Below, in pieces: positions 45,361 to 56,141 of a DNA stretch of 64,000 nucleotides. The notes below the pieces were generated by a model, which saw only the letters and a list, made by a program, of their open reading frames with translations, was not told the origin of the DNA and searched no databases. The DNA comes from Nephrocerus scutellatus (lineage: Eukaryota > Arthropoda > Insecta > Diptera > Pipunculidae), in the NCBI GenBank assembly GCA_947095585.1, contig OX352762.1, forward strand, positions 28,558,669-28,622,668, given 5' to 3'. The translations under genes were made by a program, and so were the position numbers. How positions within the stretch are numbered: position 1 is the stretch's first letter; the number at the start of each line of letters is the position of its first letter.

Positions 45361-46540
45361 TGAATGCCTGTGGATCATAGTGATGTGGAAAGACAGAGCT
45401 TGGCAGAGCATTCCACATACGTGTTGTAAGGCTGAAGAACGAATCCCTGAACTTAACTGTTCGTCCGAAGATGGGCTTAAGGGAAAACTGATGAGCATTT
45501 AGACTGCCACGAGTTGAATTTATGGAGAGGTGGCATGCAACTGGCTATTTCTCTTGAGAACCGCTTGTGGAAGAAGCGATAAAAGAGTGACAAGCAGGAG
45601 ACGTTCCTGCGGTGTTCAAGCGAATCTATTGATTTCGCAATCTTTTCGTCACCGATAAGTTTTGTGGCACGGTTTTGTATTCTATCTAGCTGATGCAAAT
45701 TAGTTTTAGGCGCACCAGACCAAATATGACAATTGTACTCAAGTTTAGGTCAAATAAAAGCCTTGTAGATAGTAGCCAGATCAGAGGGAGTGAAATATTT
45801 ATTGTACCAGATTAGAAAACCTAAACATTTCGCAGCATTTTTGGGGAATGTAAATATGTGGAAGCTTGTCGTTAACGCACATACCGAGAATTGCGAGATT
45901 TTCAGTTTCCTCGATGCAAGTGTCATTCATGGCATGGGATTCGGGATTCGCTTAGACGACAGGAGACAGCATTGGGTTTTGGAAGCGTTAAATTCTACTC
46001 GATTGTTTTCTCCCCATTTTATTATGCTGTCTAGGTCAGAATTTAACGTGGTTAACATACGAAATTGTTTGAGTTCCACATGAGAAGTGGAGGGACAGAG
46101 AAACAGAGCCCTGGGGAACGCCAGCATTTATGTGATGTATTTCAAACTTGAATCCGTCCAAAACAACTTGAATTGAGTGGTCCAAAAGATAGCTTCTAAT
46201 CCAATGAGTCTCGCCTTTTTTGGGTATGGGCTGGACAAAGGCTATTTTCCAACTTCTCGGGAAGAGTCCAGAAGAATACGATAGATGGAAAAGCTTACGC
46301 AATGGTAATGCCAGCTTGGAAGAACACCTATTCAGAACTAATGGGGAAATACCCTCTGGCCCAGCGGATTTGTGAATGTTGAGATCGTTTCAAACTATAG
46401 CAACTGCACGAGTACGAATGAAGATCTGTCCCATGTGCAGCAAACAGATTGGCTTTGTCTTTAGAGTTGACAACTAGAGTGACATAATAAATGAGCGTTG
46501 GAATTGACGACGACGCTGTATTTTTAATTCTTTTCACTTA
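45361..46540 (-). pseudogene. Second CR1/Jockey-like copy with internal deletion
   Basis: Minus strand: LIYYVTLVVNSKDKANLFAA, SSGLFPRSWKIAFVQPIPKK, then directly RSYLLDHSIQVVLDGFKF. About 300 bases of RT between these are deleted. It continues NSDLDSIIKWGENNRVEFNA, LHQLDRIQNRATKLIGDEKI and TTRMWNALPSSVFPHHYDPQ, the CR1/Jockey closing motif. At about 45355 it fuses in frame to the pre-RT segment of the neighbouring copy. Confidence 0.75.
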
Positions 46541-47310
46541 TGACCAAACATTTTTACTAACATTACTGAACGGTGAACATTAGTTTTACACAGCTTATAC
46601 AGGGTTATGGCTTTCGAACACCACTCCCCTGAAAACCCCCATAGAGCAGATCTTGAAAATTGCCTTCTTGTTTGGGGAAGACGCTCTCTAAGATTCACAC
46701 ACACGTACAATATGATCGTTTCTTCAATCCATTGACTATGTACTGAGCAGAATTTTCAAATGCGACGTGTGGAAAATGAAGTGATAACGAAAATAATTTG
46801 AAGGAAGTAAGTACGTTGTACAGCACGTACTTGATACGTTTACTTAACGTTTGTTCGGTAAAATTCGATTGTAAAGAAGAAAAAACACACGAATAGGCAG
46901 ACAGAGGGCAGTACTCGTACAACATTTCTCAGTTTTGAGTACTCAAACGTTTTCTGATAAACAATAGATAAGAATGTATAGTAAGTACGCAAGCAGAATT
47001 ATAACAAAGCGTTCGTATTAGAAAACTTGTAGAAAACTGGTCAAAAAATTAGATACTGTGATATTGGGAACCCCACCTGTTGAAGACAATACAATTCTTA
47101 TCAGAAGGCTGATATACGAAAATAGCGTAGCGAACGAGCGATGATGAATATCATTGTTATTTGATATTATATAGAAGTACTATGTGTAATAATAACTGTT
47201 TGAAAGATTTGAACTTAGTGTTGGATATCAGTGGGCATTTTACAAAACTTAATATCGGAATTTAAATAAAACCTGGAGTTTTTAGTTGTTATGCCATAAC
47301 AATGGAATTT
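46541..47310. other. Non-coding stretch
   Basis: AT-rich, no recognised feature beyond short unsupported frames. Confidence 0.4.
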
Positions 47311-47961
47311 AAAAAAAACGAACCCATAAAAAAAATCATATTTTTTAATCGGAGCTTAGAGTTTTAATAAAATTTCTCCAAAATCTATATGGGAGCCCTT
47401 CGACCCTGTGATCCGATCACTACCAAATTTTTACAGAAAGTATAATAGTGTCAAACTTTGAATAAAATCGGGTATTAGGAAGTGGATGAAAAATGATTGA
47501 TCACAAGTTTTAGCCAGCCACAACCAACAAACAAACACATACAGTTTAAATAAAATCGAGCTAGTTTTAAAAAAATTTATATGGGAGCACCTAGTTCCTG
47601 AGACCCGATTACTTTCAAATTTTTACAGTGTCGGGCTCCCATATAATTTTTTTTAAAATTAACCCGATTTTCTTCATTCAAATTTGGCACACATATGTAT
47701 TTCCGATTAGAAAATTTACAAAAAAAATTAAATTTTTATGGGTTGTTTTTTTTTTCATTTATATAGAAGATTTTAAAACATAGCTGCGATCAGAAATAAC
47801 GGCAGATTGTTTGGTATTAAATAAAGACCAATTAAATGTATGGAAACAAAGTGTTGTCCTTCAGAGATACACATGTGTACAAAATTTGAAGAAAATCTGG
47901 CTTTGAACAGTGGGTCAAATGCGAACGAACGAACGGCAGAACCATTCCGGGACGAAGTTAA
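47311..47961. repeat. Dispersed repeat family, copies 5-7 (mixed orientation)
   Basis: 47311-47545 and 47546-47630 are minus-orientation pieces (AACCCATAAA, GATCCGATCACTACCAAAT, AATAAAATCGGGTATTAGGA). 47630-47760 is a plus-orientation end (CTCCCATATAATTTT, TCCGATTAGAAAATTTAC, TTTTTATGGGTTGTTTTTTT), and 47848-47961 is another minus piece ending CGAAGTTAATATAGG. The two orientations abut at about 47630. Confidence 0.7.
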
Positions 47962-48161
47962 TATAGGCTGTGTTTCTTTCTATGTCTGAGAACTCCGAGA
48001 AATCCGAGTTCCGAGATATCCGATAAATCCGATAATTTTTTTCTCCGATCAGATCAAAAAATTATCTGCCGTTTTTTTAGTAACAGAGAAAAGTTTTATT
48101 TATCACCTAAATGCTCCATATTAGTCTACATGCCCTATGTTGAAAGAAACAAACAACTATA
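47962..48161. mobile_element. Candidate 200-bp MITE
   Basis: TATAGGCTGTGTTTCTTTC at the left is repeated inverted at the right (GAAAGAAACAAACAACTATA, with a few differences). The interior carries repeated ATCCGA motifs and a smaller inverted repeat around AATTTTTTTCTCCGATC. Non-coding. Confidence 0.45.
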
Positions 48162-48366
48162 GCTGTCAAAAAATGTTCTGTATCAGAGTAAAAGGATCAT
48201 ATTCGAAAATTATCGGAGCGTAAAAAACGCCTCAGTGAAAAATATTTTTCGGAGAATGAAAAAAAATCAGATATGAGTTATGACAGTTCAATTACAGTTC
48301 GTTTCATTTAAATAAATGCACCTAAATTTATTCTGTTACATCCTTCACTTTTTTTTTAATTTTCAT

Positions 48367-49590
48367 CACAGAAAAAAATAGCATATAGTAGATAGAGTAA
48401 TCAATACTCAATAAAACATGAATGAACCTGACGGTACTTTTTCAGCCCAAGCAGCTTTAATTGCTGCGATGAGCTCTTCTTTGCTTTCCTGCTCTACTGC
48501 CTGCCTATTTCGTAAGCTATGCGTGGTAGGCAGCAATAATATTTAGATCCGGTGAATAATTGGATGTTTTCACTCGAAACCCAGGCTTTCACGATACGAG
48601 CATTATGTAGTTGTTGTAATTATAAATCTTAACGCGTCTTAGGCCCCCACCTAGGGGCCTCTTCAGTAGGTTTGCTGAAGAAAGAGCAGAGACGAGCGCG
48701 CCCCAAAGAATGACGTTCGCGACAGATGAAGTTTGGGGTCAAGGGAGACGAAAAATTCATGAAATTAATAATTGCTGAAATAACCACTGAAGGGGACCAA
48801 AAAGTTCACGGATTTCAGGAAAAGCTGATTGAAGCAAGGTCTAATAATTTTGTTCTTTTTTTCGGAGATCATGAAAATAATAATTGTAGGCGTCTGGCCC
48901 GTCCAAATTAAATTTCTTTTTATCCGAAAAGACAACTCTAATCATTGGGAATGCTTCCAGTTTGCACATCCCAGTACATGTGATCTCTTGGGAATTTCAG
49001 TCGCTGTTGCTTTCGTATAGAATTTAGTGCCGGCTTTTTTTAAGCTTCTTTGAGTGTGGAGCACTCAAAATCGCACGTTGATCTACTGACATAACCCCAG
49101 CTGATGCCCTGTTTTTGTTTATAGAAAGAGCTGAAATGGAAACCAATCTTAGAATTTTTCATTTATCTTGTGGTGTTAAAGCTGTCATAATTCTTTTCCG
49201 GCCATAAGATTCTTGGTTTTTAAATATTTTTGAACACAATCACTTCGGTTTATTTTCCTGGCTATATCGCGATTTGAAAATCCATCAGATGGTCAATTTT
49301 AGCTTTTTCCTCCGTTGTTAAAATATTTCTATTTCCCGTTTTTAGGCCAAAACGCAGATTACAAAGTCTTTTTCACTATTAATTAGTTTTCCGATGGAAC
49401 TCGTTCGACAACTTTTGGCAAATTAATTATTTTGTCTATGCGTCTAATCATATTAACCGAAAAAATGTTGTTTAGAAGTAATTTACAAGAAAGAGTATAA
49501 AAGTTCCATTAGGTTACTTTCTCCCAGCATGCATTAATGTGTGTTTTATTGAGTATTGATTACTCTCTCTACTTTATGCTAATTTTTGTG
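48367..49590 (-). mobile_element. Tc3-like DNA transposon, ends about 50 bp inverted repeats
   Basis: Inner parts of the ends match exactly: AGAGTAATCAATACTCAATA with AAACA at the left is mirrored at 49536-49566. Outer parts CACAGAAAAAAATAGCATA and its partner differ by a few bases. The minus strand encodes Tc3-like pieces: MDFSNRDIARKINRS (helix-turn-helix), QKYLKTKNL, NARIVKAWVSSENIQLF and an EELIAAIKAAWAE-like tail. The transposase is fragmented. The TA duplication is not obvious at the flanks. Confidence 0.7.
48641..48680. other. Two abutting stem-loops
   Basis: AGGCCCC…GGGGCCT (48641-48660, 7-bp stem) is immediately followed by CTTCAG…CTGAAG (48661-48680, 6-bp stem). They lie inside the Tc3-like element in a region lacking transposase similarity. 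Confidence 0.6.
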
Positions 49591-52500
49591 TTCTAATGAA
49601 AATTTCAAAATTTAGAAAACATTTAGATGTGAACTGGACTGTATCTTTCAGATTACTCAGACATAAAAAAACACAGCCATGGAGGTACAATCTTCTAAGA
49701 ATACATCGACACAAGCATACGTTTCCGTTTCGAGATGCTGACAACATCCACTTTTATACGCGTCACAAGCGCCAAACGCGACTAGCGACAAGCGTCACAC
49801 GCGGGTCGACAATATTTTGGTTAAAAAGGACATCATAGACGAAAAAACGTTTGCTTTTACACGTATCACACGCGATTCGCGTGTCACACGTGGGATCTCA
49901 GAAATGCTCTACAAGATTAAGCAGCTCATAAAATTTGAGATCTTTAGGTGTCGTGAAATTAGGCTAAAAAGGACCCCAAAGAAGTCGAAACAAACAGACA
50001 AAGAACTCAAAGAAGGGTCAAGTCAAATAAAAAAGTTTTTAAAACCAGCCACAATTGCGAAACTTGTACGAAATTCGAAATAACAACAATGTCAGTCTCG
50101 ATGTGCTGACTGCTGACGTTGAAGACCAATAATTTGGTTTGCACTTTGCAGTTCAGCACCAAAAATCAACATTTCAGATAAAACTTTCAATCGGATCGAC
50201 AATTTTCACTTTATTGTAGACATTCCTATCTGTCATTTTTTCTAATTTTGTTTACCCCTCTCAGCAGCTAGCAATTGTGAGATGCTGCGACGATGACGTC
50301 GAACTTCATGCAATCGGCAGTCATTCATCGCGCAGCACAATAAAATACCCGCAAATGTAAGTTTTAATTACAATAATTATCACAGAACTAGAAAAAACCC
50401 ACTATGCTGCGGCAGTGTGGCTAGAAGCTCCCCGAATTATGAACTGAAGAATATTTCGAACAAACTTGCATCAAAATACTTTTCGTACGTTTCTTGGCCG
50501 ATCCACAGTCTTTCATTAATTTCTCCGATCAAGCGCTGTCGAAAGAAAAACGACAATAATGTCAGTGATGAACAAACAAAAGCGGAGAACTGGAGATCGG
50601 TGGAACCAAAGAATTACGTCACATGCTAACATTTAACCAAGGTGTTTTTAACACGAACTTTTAGCAATTCAAGTTAGAAGTAACTTTTATTCGAACTCAT
50701 TGATAAATGTTCTTTCTTTCTTCTTAATAAAAGGTACATTTGGTCGATTGCTAATGCTACCCAACCCCTCGAAGCAAGCACATGACTTTTATATTACAAA
50801 TACATATGTACATGATTTGTATGATATTAATATGTACATATATTATAACCGTGACGTTACTGGATCGTCGACAGCAAAAATCATCAATATTCTTATCACT
50901 TGATTTTAACTGAGTTGTCGATTTAAGTTAGCGCAACAGGTAGATAGGTAGACGTTAGACGAGTAATTGCGTTTAATCTTCATAAATTGTGTTGCAGTTA
51001 ACATAAAAAGGCGTGCGTTTTAAATTCAAAACATTTTAATTGTAGTCAATAATTGGAAAATTAAAAGCAGTCTTACTTAAAATAATAAAAAAATAAATTC
51101 ACCCGGATTACGATATTACATAACTTGCTACTAAATAATGCCACGACACAAAAATAATATAAAATTATTAAAACATATATTTATATCAAAAACGACTTTT
51201 CGCGACGGAAATCCCAATCCAAATGAGAAATTACAGAAAGCAACTAACTCTACACGTCTATCGGTTCAGCATAACATAAATTTCATGGTCATACTCATTC
51301 ACTGATCATTCTCCTCACTTGTGACTTTAGGGCTTGCTCACTGTTTAATAACAAACAGAAAACGATCTGTTTGATATTTATTAAAGCAAATAATTCCAGA
51401 AACAGACTCAAATTATCGTTTCCGTTAATGTAAAATATCCAACTCTCCATATAATAAAAAGGGAATTGCTGATCGTAAACTAATAATAGAGCTCAAAATA
51501 TTAGTTATACATCTTTCTCCGTTTTGCATTAAATACACGTTTTTTGAGAGAAAAATCTGCGATGGTTTCTTTTTAAAATATTTACTAATAAGAAAACTGC
51601 GGCAAAACAGATTATTTACCAATGTTCCAAGGAAGGCCATTCCCCATCCCACTCCATCCATATGTCCATATCCATTCCATAAATGAAATGGTATACTAAA
51701 ATAAAAATAACAAAACAACTCGCGCTAATGCAGTAACGTCAAAAACAATCAAGTGTTCAAGCTCGTGGGAAATTCTCTCAAATAAGGGAATAAAACGTAG
51801 AAGAAAAAGTAAGCACTGTACATATATACACCCCCAACCACTTGATTAAGATCACATTTTTCGCTATTCTTATCTCTAGGAAAATTTGTTAGCCGGTAAT
51901 ATTTGCTACCTTGATACCTTTCAAAAACAAAGCCATAAAATCAAAGAGGAAACTAAGAAAAAACATGAGAATTGCCCAAATTCTCTTAATTATCTGTTAA
52001 AAATGGATAACATAGTACCGCAACTTGATTGAGGCCTCTTAAAATATCTTATAAAATGGAAAAAAATAGAAGAAATGTTAACATTTTTTGGGTTTAAAAC
52101 AGCAAACATTTGTTATTATTCCCGTTCATTGTAGTAATAACTACAATTTGATTGCGCCAAGCTGATTATCCCAAACTATTAAACTTGTTGTACAACTGTG
52201 ATGTCTTTCCAAATAAATTTTTCTTTGTGAAAATAAAAGTTGTAACCATCGGGTCCGTCAAGATTAAACTTTGTATCGTCCGAAACCACTAAAGTTTTGA
52301 TATTAAATAGAAAAACTAAAAAATTATTAAATTATTCGTTGACGTTTCACGTAATTTGGACCTTAAAAAAGCATAAAAAAGATTCCATCGAGATAGATGG
52401 ACATTTTTTGCATAACTCAAAAACAGAAAGTACGATTTCAAAATATTTAAATAATTTTCAGAACAAGGTGGATAATTGAAATGTTGTGGTTTGTACGTCA

Positions 52501-53130
52501 GACGTTAATAGGTTGTCATGTACCATACAAACTGACCCCTTTTTTGCTCTAACTATTCAGAGGAATCTAAAATTAGTTTTTAGCATCATGAATTCTTTTA
52601 GCGGATAAATTTTAAAGCAACATAAAAGCAGTTTGACGTTTATATGGCTTGCATTCTTTTTCTACTGAAATTAGAAACTACAAGGGAGTCGAATTGTGTT
52701 TTTGATGGTTTAAACAAAAGATGAATCGAGCGCGTTGTGCGTCGTTTTTTATTTTTTTTTATCTTATTATGCATTTTTTAGTTGCATGGGTGTGTAATAT
52801 GTATATGACATCAGTTGTTGGTGTTAGTAAAAAGAGGAGTTAAACTTCCAAAATATACAGAGGCGATCTCCGATTTAAAATTGGGTTTCATCAATTGTTT
52901 TTTTTTTAAGAGAAAACGAACAACTTGGCAGCCAAAATATCAATCCGTTCCAGAATTTTTAAACTCAAATTCAACATTATATTCTGATTACGGATTTCAC
53001 TTTAATTCACTTATATTTAACAATGACCCTTTTGTATTTTGGTGTTATATATTTATGTCGTTTTTTTTGTGTCGGAGCTGTCAGTTGTCTCGACAAATCG
53101 AACATGAAAGACGAGAATTGTTTTGTTAGT
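49591..53130. other. 3.5-kb stretch without a supportable gene
   Basis: Upstream of Pld on its strand, so it may hold Pld leader exons or promoter sequence, but none could be identified. Contains a near-palindrome at 49860-49892. Frames up to about 104 codons (52815-53129) have no domain. Confidence 0.35.
49860..49892. repeat. 33-bp near-palindrome rich in CACACGCG
   Basis: CACGTATCACACGCGA, one central base, then TCGCGTGTCACACGTG: two mismatches in 16 paired positions. Related CGTCACACGCG text lies 60-70 bp upstream (about 49792-49803). Confidence 0.7.
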
Positions 53131-53985
53131 AAAAAAACAAAATTTTTTCATGTAAATTCTCTAATAGGAGAGAGGTACGTGTTAAAATTTAAAGAAAATC
53201 GGGCTAATTTTTAAAAAATTTACATGGACACCACACGGGTCTCAGGGCCCTATCCATCCAACAAATTTACAAAAAGTTATGTCCATCAGTGATACACATG
53301 TGTTAAAAATTTGAAGAAAATCGAGCCAAATTTTAAAAAATTTATATGGGCACCCCAAAAACTTTAAAAAAAAATTTGTCCATCGGAGATACAGAGGTGT
53401 ATACAATTTGAAGAAAATCGGGTTAATTTCTTTGACAATTTTTTATGGGGCCCCTCGACCCCGGCCACCAAAATTTTGCAAAAAGTGTTGTCCATTGGAG
53501 ATACACACATATATAAAATTTAAAAAAATTCGGGTTAATTTTTTTAAAAAAATTTTTGGGCCCAATGACCCTGGAGCCCGGGGTTTCCAAAAATTTTACA
53601 AAAAGTGTGTTTCATCGGAGATACATACGTATATAAAATTTGAAGGAAATCGGGTTAATTTTTTTTTTTTAATGTTGGGGCCCCACGACCCCGGTGGCCG
53701 GGGTCTCCAAAATTTTTACAAAAAGTGTTGCCTATCGGAGATACACGCGTATATAAAATTTGAAGAAAATCGGGTTAATTTTTTTTTTCAATTTTATGGG
53801 GCCCCACGAACCCGGGGCCCGAGGGGCCTCAAATTTTAATAGAAAGTGGTGTCTCCGGACAGACACATGTGTGCAAAATTTCAATAAAATCGGGCTTTGG
53901 GAAGTGGGTTAAAAATTGATCGCAAGATTCCACGACCGACGACCGACCGACCCACGGGCAAGTGAAGTTAATATAGAGAATTTAA
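53131..53985 (-). repeat. Dispersed repeat family, copy 8: six or more tandem units
   Basis: Longest copy. From 53481 to 53850 the units repeat with an exact 120-bp spacing (marker AAAAGTG at 53481, 53601, 53721 and 53841); earlier units are about 110-115 bp apart. Each unit carries ATCGGAGATACAC, AAAATTTGAAGAAAATCGGG, a T/A tract and a GGGCCCC core. It ends with GTGAAGTTAATATAGAGAAT, the inverse of the left end of plus copies. Since 120 is divisible by three, a 143-codon frame at 53408-53839 stays open through the array; I do not think it is a gene. Confidence 0.85.
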
Positions 53986-54670
53986 AAAGAGTAGTAAATC
54001 TGCTGAAATATACAGATCTGTGAGAGGAGGTCTTCGGTAAAAAAAAAGGATGTTCCTTCAATTGGTTTAGGTAAAACGAACAACTTGACTTTATTCGAAT
54101 TAATTCGAATTCAACATTTGTAATAGTGTTGTCCTCATTTGACAAACCATTTCGATAGAGATATCTCTATACTCTTTGGTTCAACGCATTGTATTTACCG
54201 CGGATAACATGTAAAAAAATACGTTTGTAAGCTTATCCAATGGTTGCTGTGGAAAAGGCTTAAGCAAAATACAAAATATCTTAGAAATACCACAAATCGA
54301 AATTGAACAGAATTTGTATTATTATTTTAAATTTCGCAGAAAAATGTATTATCTATAAGGAATTCAGCATATTGTTATGATAGTAGTTTGAGTACATTTT
54401 CATCTTCTTGTTAGATTAATGGAACAAGCATTTTTTATATGAATTAACATTGCATGTTTTTAGACCTATGGTTCGGAGCTCGTATATAAGGTCATGTGAA
54501 GAGATTTAATAAAATTATATAGCATTATGTAATAGTATTTTCATGTACCATATATGAATACGTATGTACTTGTATATGGTTAGTTTTATATTAGGGAATA
54601 TACCAGAATGTTGTGATCAAACAAGTTGAAAAGTACTTGAAAAGTAGATAGAGCTACCGCCTGAGTGTAA

Positions 54671-55134
54671 TGTTACGAAATTTTGGCTTTCGAGTTCGTA
54701 AAGGATTTGCAAATAAAACACAACACAAGTTTAATAATTTACAAATGACAACTTTAATAAACAAACAGTAAAAATAATACAAGTTCACAATTTATATTGG
54801 TGATAACTTTAAATGTACACAAAAACACTTATTACAACACTTGTACTTCACTGTAATTCTCTTAGGTGGTAACTTTATCTCTTTGAAGTTGACTGGTTGA
54901 ATTCTAAACAATGAATGAATGCTCTGTAGCGTACGCCACCTTTTAAACGCATTGAAAAGTTTCCAGAAACTTCCAATCTTATTTCAAATAATCTAATAAA
55001 TCTTACAGCCTTATGCTATTCAAAAGTGCTTAATTCTAATTCAGTGCCTATTTTTTGTATGCGGTATGTACATTGTGATTTATTTTAGGATTCGAATCCC
55101 AATACCCCATACCAACCAACTACTTTTCGTAACA
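54671..55134. repeat. Solo LTR, 464 bp
   Basis: Ends TGTTACGAAA and TTTCGTAACA are perfect 10-bp inverted termini with the TG…CA pattern of LTRs. No pol-like sequence adjoins. An AATAAA lies near 54714. No convincing target-site duplication was seen. Family unassigned; the termini resemble those of BEL/Pao or gypsy elements. Confidence 0.65.
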
Positions 55135-55225
55135 GCATATTAATGTTTTGTGTGCATAATAAGTAATTACCAGTGTAATCTGTTAACTTCGCTTTTTGTT
55201 AATTAAAGTTGTAATTTAAATGTTT

Positions 55226-55698
55226 TAAAATTCTCTAAATTAACTTCACGTGGCCAGTTAGTTGTCTGTCTGTCAGTAATGTCTTTCCAGTGGAATATTG
55301 TGATTAATTTTAAACCCCGGTCAGCGGGCTGCCATAACAAATTTCAAATTTTATACACACGTGTATCTCCGATGGACAACACTTTTTGTAAAAATTTGGT
55401 AGTGATCGCGCACCACCGCCGATGGGCTCCCATATAATTTGTTTTTAAAATTAACCCGATTATATTCACACTTGTGGGCGCCGTGGCTCAGTCCATGGAT
55501 TTCGAGCATGAGGTTTGTAGTTCGAATCCCAGAAAACACCAATAGAATTTTTTACGGTCCCACCTCTATCGAATGTCTGACAAACCTCGCGAGAAGCTAG
55601 GCTTGGACCGCAACGTTCTGCCGCGCCGAATATTATTTTTATTCCACTTGGCACACGAGTTTACAAGAAAAATTTTAATTTTTATGTGTTTTTTTTCT
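55226..55698 (+). repeat. Dispersed repeat family, copy 9, split by a SINE
   Basis: Left part 55226-55474 (TAAAATTCTCTAAATTAACT, ACGTGTATCTCCGATGG, GGGCTCCCATATAATTTG). Right part 55645-55698 (GAGTTTACAAGAAAAATTTT, TTTTTATGTGTTTTTTTTC). The SINE at 55475-55644 lies between them. Confidence 0.8.
55475..55644 (+). repeat. tRNA-derived SINE with target-site duplication
   Basis: 170 bp. The tRNA-like head begins GGGCGCCGTGGCTCAGTCCA (box A) with box B TAGTTCGAATCCC about 30 bases later; the body contains AATGTCTGACAAACCTCGCG. Flanked by CACTTG at 55469-55474 and 55645-55650. Same family as 58623-58848 and 32880-33020. Confidence 0.85.
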
Positions 55699-56141
55699 TT
55701 CAACTCTCGAAAGCCTTAATTTCGTAACAATTACAAGAGAAACAGAGCAGATTTGTATGTCAATATAGTTTGATTATATTTTTATATAATTATACATATA
55801 ATACAATTATAGAATGGCTAATATACATATAATAATACATATAAAACTAAAAATATCTAATTTGCCTGAAAATTTTGTAAATTTAAACAAATGACAAAGA
55901 AAAAAGTATGTGCGTACTAGAGCTTCTGCAGCTACTTCATGTTCTAACGACCGTTGTGCTATAACTTAGTACATAAATAATATCAATTTCACTTAATTGA
56001 ATATCAATAGGAATATAAATAATATTCCTGGTTTTTAAATTCCTGAGTTGTACTACTAGTGACCATACACTTGCAGAAACTTACAGTTATTTCAAATAAA
56101 TTCAAGAACGCTTTTTGTTTGGCTATTATTCCATCGCTAAA

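Noticed and set aside
45790..46083. 97-codon plus-strand frame
   Set aside because: Antisense of the minus-strand CR1/Jockey-like RT relic.
53408..53839. 143-codon plus-strand frame as a gene
   Set aside because: Lies entirely in the 120-bp tandem array. Openness is explained by a period divisible by three. Kept as a finding, not as a gene.
55475..55530. Functional tRNA gene
   Set aside because: Box A and box B are present but no acceptor-stem pairing; a shared SINE body and target duplication identify it as a SINE.
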